64,000 nt of DNA from the NCBI GenBank assembly GCA_942486035.1, contig CALNXK010000013.1:2936001-3000000 (forward strand), written 5' to 3'. The DNA is from Porites lobata. Lineage: Eukaryota; Cnidaria; Anthozoa; Scleractinia; Poritidae. Positions 58,401 through 64,000 of the stretch are shown here, piece by piece. Each line of letters opens with the position of its first letter. Positions within the stretch are counted from its first letter, which is position 1. The notes under the pieces are model-generated. The model was not told the origin of the DNA. It was given only the letters and a program-made list of their open reading frames with translations, and did not search any database. A program made the position numbers and the translations under genes.

Positions 58401-61400
58401 ACATTTTCAGCAATCCAGTGGTTTTAATAGCTAGCCGTTAGGGACATTTTTGGTGGCTTCGAGCACAGGAGAGCGACTTCGTTTGAAACTGCACGAAAGT
58501 GAGTGCGGCTATGACAGTATAAAACAAAAATGTTCATTTACGAACAAGGAGCGGTACTTCGATAGCGAAACGCTACCTTGGAAGTAAAAGTGGATTTAGC
58601 GCATAATGTCGCTTAATTTTTATGCGTGCGTACGCACATGGAATTTAAGTGGATAAATAAAATACAGACAATGCATAAAAGGCCGATGGTAAACGTAAAT
58701 GTACATTGCCTCTACTTTATTTACGTACGTACGCATGTTAAAATTGCACGACGGTGGAAATCCACTTTAAGAACGATACTCACCTGCTGCAAATGTCTCT
58801 CATGCATTCGCTGGTGTTTTTGTTTCCATAACTCTAAATCTTTCATTTTCTTTTCTCTCATTTTCTCTAGAAAATCTTCAGCCTCCTGATGTTGTTTCTC
58901 CAGTGAATCGCGCCTCCCTTGCAAGCACAGATCATGGTAAACTGAAAAGAAGACAATTATCGGGTAAGAAGAAAATTGGCTATTATACAGATGTTTGAAA
59001 GAATCAATTTGCGTTTTAATCCAAAAGGTGGGTTCGGCTGAGTGTAACCCTAACCATTAGTTTTGACGCAAAAAGTTAGGGATAAAATTCGTAAAGTTAA
59101 TCAATATGAAGCTCACGAATTTGGCTAAAAAAACTCATACGTAAGCAAAAGTAAAAGTAACAGTAAGTTTGTTACATTGTTTTATTAACTTCTTTCTTTC
59201 TTTTCTTCTTGTATATGTTTGAAATTCTTTTATTACCTTGGGTGGGCACCTCGCATGCGTCTAAGTGTCCCGTTCGTAGCTTTTCCCTTTGGGCATTAAT
59301 CTTCATTTTTTTTGTAGTCTTCTTTTTTTCTACTCATACTACTTGGCCAATAAAGCATGTAAAAGTAAAAGTTCTTGCACTCAATCTCGTCATAGTAACC
59401 TAGTGTAAATTAAAAGGTCCCTAATGCCTGATCACTGGCACCATTTTTCACTGGTTATCGCTTCTTTATCCACCATCCTATCTGTTTAAACGATCCCCTA
59501 AAACTTATGCTTACACTTGCGGTTGTATTTTGCTAAGCGGTAAAATGTATTACCTCGGCTTTTGCGCCGCTGTTGCTCCACAATGGATGTTCTTCGCGCC
59601 ACATTTCTGATATGCTCTTCTCTTTCTTTTTCTTCTTTTCTGCGTTTTTCTTCTTGGCGCTCCAGCGACAGTGAACAGCGTCGCTTCCAAGACTCTCTCA
59701 GCTGGAAAAATATAATAGAGACATTTAGATTCGAGGATAAAGATTTTTTACGTATTCTCAAAACGTAAGCTTCGGTAAGTTTCGCAATCCTTTTATCAGC
59801 GGTTATCCTTATCGAAGGAGAAGGTTAAGCCCTCTTCCGATCGCAAAACCGTAAAACTTCTAACATTTGCTAACTTGTTCGATACTTGTTACTGAGAAAA
59901 TCTCGTCCTTGTATTCCTTCTCGTCTTGCAATCTAAAAGTCATTAATAGCGACAGTCTGTCTCTTTCTTTCTATTGCGTTTCATCAAACCGCATTTCGTC
60001 GTTTGCAGTAAAATGACCAAACTTCGATCCTAACGTCTCTAATATCTGTAATTAGTCACCTGAAGCAGCAGATAACAGAGACTACCAACGATAAAGGCGA
60101 TAAAAACGTGAATAGAATCTTGATACCTAAACGCTTGGCGAGCGGGCTGCTTGGCTACTCACCTCCCACTAACAACACTATAAACAAAGCCCGCTTTCAC
60201 CCAACTTATATCCAATTTTCACTTCACCAATGCTGTAAGGAGGTTTCGTTCGTTAAACTGAGAACTTTGTTATATAGAGGTTCGTTAAATCGGGGGTTCT
60301 ACTGCAACATGAAACTATACTACCTTTATATGTGCAGAAAGAACATGACAACTGGCGCGGTATAAACCTTCTGGCTAAAATTTGATCAAATACGCACTCA
60401 CAGAAATAACAACCACTCGCTATTCGACCAAAGAAAATTTCAGCTTGCTCGTACGGTTCTTATATGTGGGTCGGTTCTAACTGCATTTGAGTGATCAGGA
60501 AACAAACCTTCTTTTCTTTTTCCTCGTTGAGCGTTTGTCGTCTGATTTGTAGCAGACTTTCTCTCCGTTTGTCCTCCGAACCTCGCTTTACAAGAAGACG
60601 GAATTTAAACTTCTTTGCCTGAAAAAAGAAAAACAGAATGTAGATACATCAATAGAGCAATATGGTTTGCGTATTCTTCCATTTCTTCCGTTCAGTCTTC
60701 AGCTATTTCGTCTTCGGATAGCCGTGATACGGACCATTAGAAAAGTTATGGGGGGGGGGATTTTCGAGCCGCAGGAATTTTTTTCCGTTATCAAATTCCT
60801 TGCATGAACTTTTTTTACGCCATAGCATGAATATTTTTTAGCGGAGCTCTGGCGCGTGAAGCGCGCCTGCGGAGCACCATGGGTAAGTAAATCTACCCAT
60901 CCCAGAAAATTTGGTAATCACGTGACAGTACACCGCCCGCCCTCCCGCACCACAGGAAAACCAATGTTCAATCTCACACTTTCTTGCACACATATTGCAC
61001 ATCAATGTTATGATCAATTGACAGCTGTCAGAACAGGGTATCAGCTGTCCAGTATCACTTGACCGTATCGCGGGCTCAGGTGTTGCCCCTTTGAGGTCGA
61101 GTATGTTTTTGAAGTTATCCGCTGACAAGTTACTAGTTTTCAAATGATCGCAAGCTCACGTTTAATTTTTTTTAATTCATATGAAATATGTTGTGTTGTA
61201 TGTGCCACACAATTAAAATTTTGCTTTCAAACTGACCTCGGAAGCTAGAATTCAGCCAGTTTTTACAGGCAGGGAGGACATGCCAGTTGCTTATGACTTT
61301 TCTCGCCAAGATCACGGGTTGGTCACGCTCTACGTCCAATTTTATGCTCTGATTGGTCAAAATTTGACAGGTGAGTTCATGCGGAAAATTTACGCAGCAT

Positions 61401-64000
61401 TTTAAAACTTGTTTACTTTGACAGCTGAAGCTGACAGAGTTTTTTGTCAACTTGTGATGTTTTTAACTGTCTTTTTCCACTGAATGTGCAAAATGAAATT
61501 CAGCTGCTATCAGGAGTCTTCTGTTATTCATGGCTAGTTTGTTTATTGGATCTTTGGTTGAGAAATACATCGCTTGTCAAAGTCGGAAATCCGATTTTCG
61601 TTTTTCACCCTGCTTGATGCGCAAGAGGGTTGAAAAGTCTGAAGCGATTCTGGCCTTTAAAACTTGATAGTTCTCAGTGCATCTCGAATAGTAAGCCTGA
61701 GTAATTATTGTACTTGATGTTTGTTTAATGAAGTCGAGCGTAGTTTATGGGGCTATTTAGTTTATGCACGTTTGTAAGATTTGAGACAATGATCTGACCG
61801 AGTATCAGGTTTGATTATAATCTTATAGAACTTTAAAAAGCCTCTAGACATTTTGTCACCGCAAATAAAAGAAAACGTTCCAAAGAATATTTAGTCATAA
61901 TTCTGGCTGTAAAAGAAAGCTTTGAGCGATTTCCTTGCCTCGAGTTAATCTTTGAAAAAAGCAAACACCGGGAAGCCGGCTTAAAACATAAACAAGGATT
62001 TTTAGAGACACTTTAATACTTGTCTTCGTGAATGAAAATTGTTGTCTGTATATGTTTCACCGAATTATTTTCCTTTTATTGATTGTTAGTAGTCTCTTTT
62101 GCAATTTTAATCGCTGTCCCGTTTGTTTTCAGTCATGAACATCGCTTGCAGGAGTGGTCAAATTGCCGCGCGTATCAAACGCTTTGGAAGATTACACATC
62201 GTTATAAAGCCATTATGTTGAAGCGTATAACTCTGTTAATCTTAATTTAAACAGTCGACTTTAGCGCTTGTCAAAAGTGAGAACCGGCTCGCCGTATAGG
62301 TGATTTTGGAAATCTTTAAACGGTTTCGCTAACGTGTGCTTCGATCGTCGTGAATATTAAATGAGTGCAATTTGTATTTCAAAATTGTGAAATACTGCTT
62401 TCTGTCCGAGGTCTGTGTGATAAAAACAGCGCCTCATGGTACTATTTCACCTCAGATGTGATGCATAAAAAGTATAAAAGGTTGGTTTACACGTCCCCAG
62501 ACTTGTTGGCAAGATTTTGTAAAGTAAACTTGTCGAACGCAAAAGATTCGGTCTGATTTACTTTCCTAATGTACTGTGATCAAGAACCATTATGGCTATG
62601 CTATTTTTTAGGTGTACATATAAGGCTTTCAAGTCGATGTAGGATTAATTTCACTCTTGGCTTGGATTGTTTGCAAATTATTTTTCTTTGAAATTACGCA
62701 GCCTTTCCCTCAAAAGTCACATGAATGTGCTCTAAAGTTAACTGATTTGTGGAATACAAGTTTACAATTGTTTGATTTAAATTATAAATTCGAGTTAGTA
62801 GGGGCTTCGCTTTTAGCCCTGGCTAAATCTATATAGTAGGATTAATTGCGCGAATATATTTTTTGTACTTCGCCCGCTCCCTCCCCATAAGTTTTCAAAT
62901 GGTCCGTCCCTAAACAGCTAGGTTTCCGCGCCTGAAGACGAGTTTGGTCGATGGGTTAATAGGCATTATTATTCATTCAAAATATTTTCCCGATTCTGAT
63001 CGGCTAAAAGCACACATTTAATTCACCATAACCAGTTACTGATGACCAAATTTGGAAGCATTTTGTGTTTAACAAGGAAATGACGTCAAAAATGCAGCGT
63101 TTTCGTAGGTTAAGGCACCGTTAACCGAGAAGACCTGAGGACGAGGTTGAGTTGTTTTGCTTGTGAACTTGAAAAATGGCGGACATTTCACTCGTTTCAA
63201 GAGTAAGAACTAGGCGAAAAAATAGCTAAAAACATGGCAAGAACGGCACGAAGACAACTCGAAGAGCGACATCCGCTATTTGGAGAATATTTGCGGAGCT
63301 GCACAAACCTAAACGTGCACTATCGGAAGATGAACTTAACATCGATGGATCGATGGAGGTAAGCATGTTTTAGCCATGTTTTTAAACTAGGAATTATTTT
63401 GAATGAATAATAAACAATTATTGAATTCGGCTCTCGTATCATATGAAGAATTATGGAGATCTCAGAGGGTGTTATCAACACCTTCCTCGATCTCCATAAT
63501 TCTTCATAACATACTCAGCCTCATTCATTAATTGTTAAATACAAAATCGAATGGATGGTATATTGCTCGCATCTTCCAAAATATGGTAAGCGCCAGTTGG
63601 TTATGATGAATTAGCCGGGGGATTAGAGCCAATCAGAAACGACGAAATATCATCAATGAATAGCAAGTTTGTAAGTGTTAATGTTGGGTGGAATTTATAT
63701 CTTTTTTATTTTGTAAGCGCGCAGTTCTTTATTATTCACAGACGTATGAAACGGAGAAGAATATCTGCGCTCACAAATCAAACAAGATTCTAGTTCCGAC
63801 AAACCTTTTCATCCTCTTCGACCTTTTCTGCTTGTCTTTTCGCAAGAGCCTTTTCTCTTTGACATTCGTTTTGGTCCTTTTTTCTTTTCAAGTCTTCTTC
63901 GCATTTCTCGCGTCTTTTTCGGTCTAGTTCTTGTAGCTTGAAGTATTTTCGACGATCTACCTCGCGACGCTTGATACCGCGCTCTTTAAGTTCTCTGGCT
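49498..64000 (-). CDS. Coiled-coil and helical-repeat protein, 5' end outside window, at least 2,091 aa
   Basis: Exons (minus strand, upstream to downstream): 63805 to beyond 64000, 60508-60618, 59554-59701, 58784-58941, 58244-58380, 57463-57517, 52225-57280 and 49498-49913. Junction phases agree (0, 0, 1, 0, 2, 0, 1). The N-terminal part is an extended basic/acidic coiled coil (REVDRRKYFKLQELDRKRRE, EEKRRKEEKEREEHIRNVAR). The 5-kb exon starts with another coiled coil, then gives 7-8 helical repeats and a Ser-rich disordered part. The last exon is Ser/Pro/Arg-rich and ends at a TAA (49498). Highly charged coiled coil plus repeated amphipathic helices recalls sperm and ciliary scaffold proteins such as FSIP2, but I cannot show homology by eye. 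No enzyme motif is seen. The start codon lies outside the window. Confidence 0.8.
49914..52224. other. Last intron of the helical-repeat gene, mostly one fold-back element
   Basis: Intron of 2.3 kb between the giant exon (donor ATTG|GTGAG) and the final exon (acceptor CTAG|ACATTCC), phase 1. About 80% of it is the TTAA-flanked inverted-repeat element at 49939-51797. The remaining part (51802-52224) shows nothing notable. Confidence 0.75.
49939..51797. mobile_element. 1.86-kb fold-back element flanked by TTAA
   Basis: The left end GGTGGCTCGACTGGATTTTT and the right end, in reverse complement, are the same 20-mer, each directly next to TTAA (49935-49938 and 51798-51801). The two arms remain alignable for about 830 bp each. 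Shared landmarks include GTCGCCATGAGTAAAGATAT, TTGCCATGGCGACTCCGATT-type blocks, GCTTAAGGGAGTTTGTACCT and GTGGATAGCATGCTATTTCA, in mirrored order. The centre (about 50775-50930) holds its own hairpin, ACATCACAG/CTGTGATGT. No transposase frame is present. TTAA flanks suggest mobilisation by a piggyBac-type or other TTAA-specific transposase; this is inferred. The arms differ by scattered substitutions. Confidence 0.85.
52225..57280 (-). CDS. 5,056-bp giant exon: helical repeats and Ser-rich region
   Basis: The exon enters in phase 0 after acceptor TTTCTCAG and is open throughout, ending at ATTG|GTGAG. It starts LAEEHTSKQIEEVDEFEKLL (coiled coil). At about 55460-56760 it encodes repeats of roughly 60-74 residues built on the core AA(R/K)xLAxxAxxAAxASLxxLYG. 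Examples are AAKSLAADAVLAAKASLEKL, AARSLALDAVAAAKASLETF, VAQSLANDAIQAAVASIQNL, AARNLASNALQAAEASLQRL and AARELACRAIESASKSIAKL. Each is preceded by a second helix of the (A/S)AKEVAAAAIISATRSLER type. The distal ~850 codons (below about 54800) are Ser/Lys/Thr-rich with many SPR and SSR phrases, likely disordered and phosphorylated. I do not recognise the repeat. Confidence 0.85.
60728..60900. repeat. MITE-like repeat fragment (GGACCATT...GGGGGGGG)
   Basis: TACGGACCATTAGAAAAGTT is followed by ATGGGGGGGGGG. The same start appears on the minus strand near 62920 as GGACGGACCATTTGAAAACT followed by TATGGGGAGGG. Behind it lies a GC-rich block (GGCGCGTGAAGCGCGCCTGC). The outer boundary is not clear. 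Confidence 0.45.
62957..63055. repeat. Palindromic MITE family, partial copy
   Basis: In reverse complement it reads CCAAATTTGGTCATCAGTAA, then a GAATTAA block and AATATTTTGAATGAATAATA. This matches the right part of 23729-24006. Only one end of the element is present. Confidence 0.6.
63395..63670. mobile_element. Palindromic MITE, copy 3
   Basis: The element starts ATTTTGAATGAATAATAAAC and has a stem TATGAAGAATTATGGAGATC paired with GATCTCCATAATTCTTCATA. Inside the stem is a second small hairpin, GTGTTATCAACAC. It continues ACATACTCAGCCTCATTCAT and has a GCCAGTTGGTTATGATGAAT block near its end, as in copy 1. The inner loop is larger than in copy 1, where the palindrome is perfect. Confidence 0.65.

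Larger units (their letters stand above)
57518..63804. other. Introns of the helical-repeat gene
   Basis: Apart from the exons listed for this gene, these introns show no coding sequence I can support. They carry a GGACCATTnGAAAA-type repeat at about 60728-60900 and, in reverse orientation, at about 62850-62935. They also carry two members of the palindromic MITE family (62957-63055 and 63395-63670). The 3.2-kb intron at 60619-63804 is the longest. Confidence 0.6.

Noticed and set aside
63170..63360. A plus-strand first exon (starting near an ATGGCGGACATTTC context)
   Set aside because: The frame soon meets a stop and later parts are in other frames; no continuing exon was found. It may be a remnant of a repeat-encoded gene.

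Overview
The window is animal genomic DNA: intron-rich, AT-rich and full of MITE-like and LINE-derived repeats. Gene content and repeat style suggest a cnidarian, most likely a stony coral or another hexacorallian. This is an inference; no species marker is present. All supported genes lie on the minus strand, head to tail.

Layout. 1-2556: no gene, two small inverted-repeat elements. 2557-4194: an intronless open frame for an unrecognised multi-pass membrane protein. 4674-5855: a 5'-truncated LINE. 8187-41257: one 30-coding-exon gene for a p120/delta-catenin family protein. 41258-49497: about 8 kb without a gene, carrying repeats and a decayed LINE. 49498 to beyond 64000: a second large gene, partial at its 5' end. 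It encodes a basic coiled-coil N-terminal part, a run of helical repeats and a long Ser-rich tail in a 5-kb exon.

The main discovery candidate is the catenin gene. Its first eight coding exons encode the N-terminal coiled coil and linker of delta-catenin. Its last ten encode the armadillo domain and a tail ending in the PDZ ligand DSWV. Between them lie twelve in-frame exons encoding five LOXHD1-like PLAT domains and a 195-residue linker of short repeats. All 30 exons join with compatible phases into one frame of 5,322 nt (1,773 aa). The PLAT block is bounded by phase-1 introns on both sides. Skipping it would leave an in-frame 967-aa protein, close to the usual p120-catenin size. A sixth PLAT cassette has an intact first exon, but its second exon is a stop-ridden relic.

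The catenin part should act at the cadherin juxtamembrane region. The PLAT array would add membrane or protein-binding modules, as proposed for LOXHD1. The second gene looks structural (coiled coil plus repeated amphipathic helices) and has no confident family assignment. The gaps and introns carry a 1.86-kb TTAA-flanked fold-back element, several MITE families with target-site duplications, tRNA-like SINE fragments and local tandem duplications.
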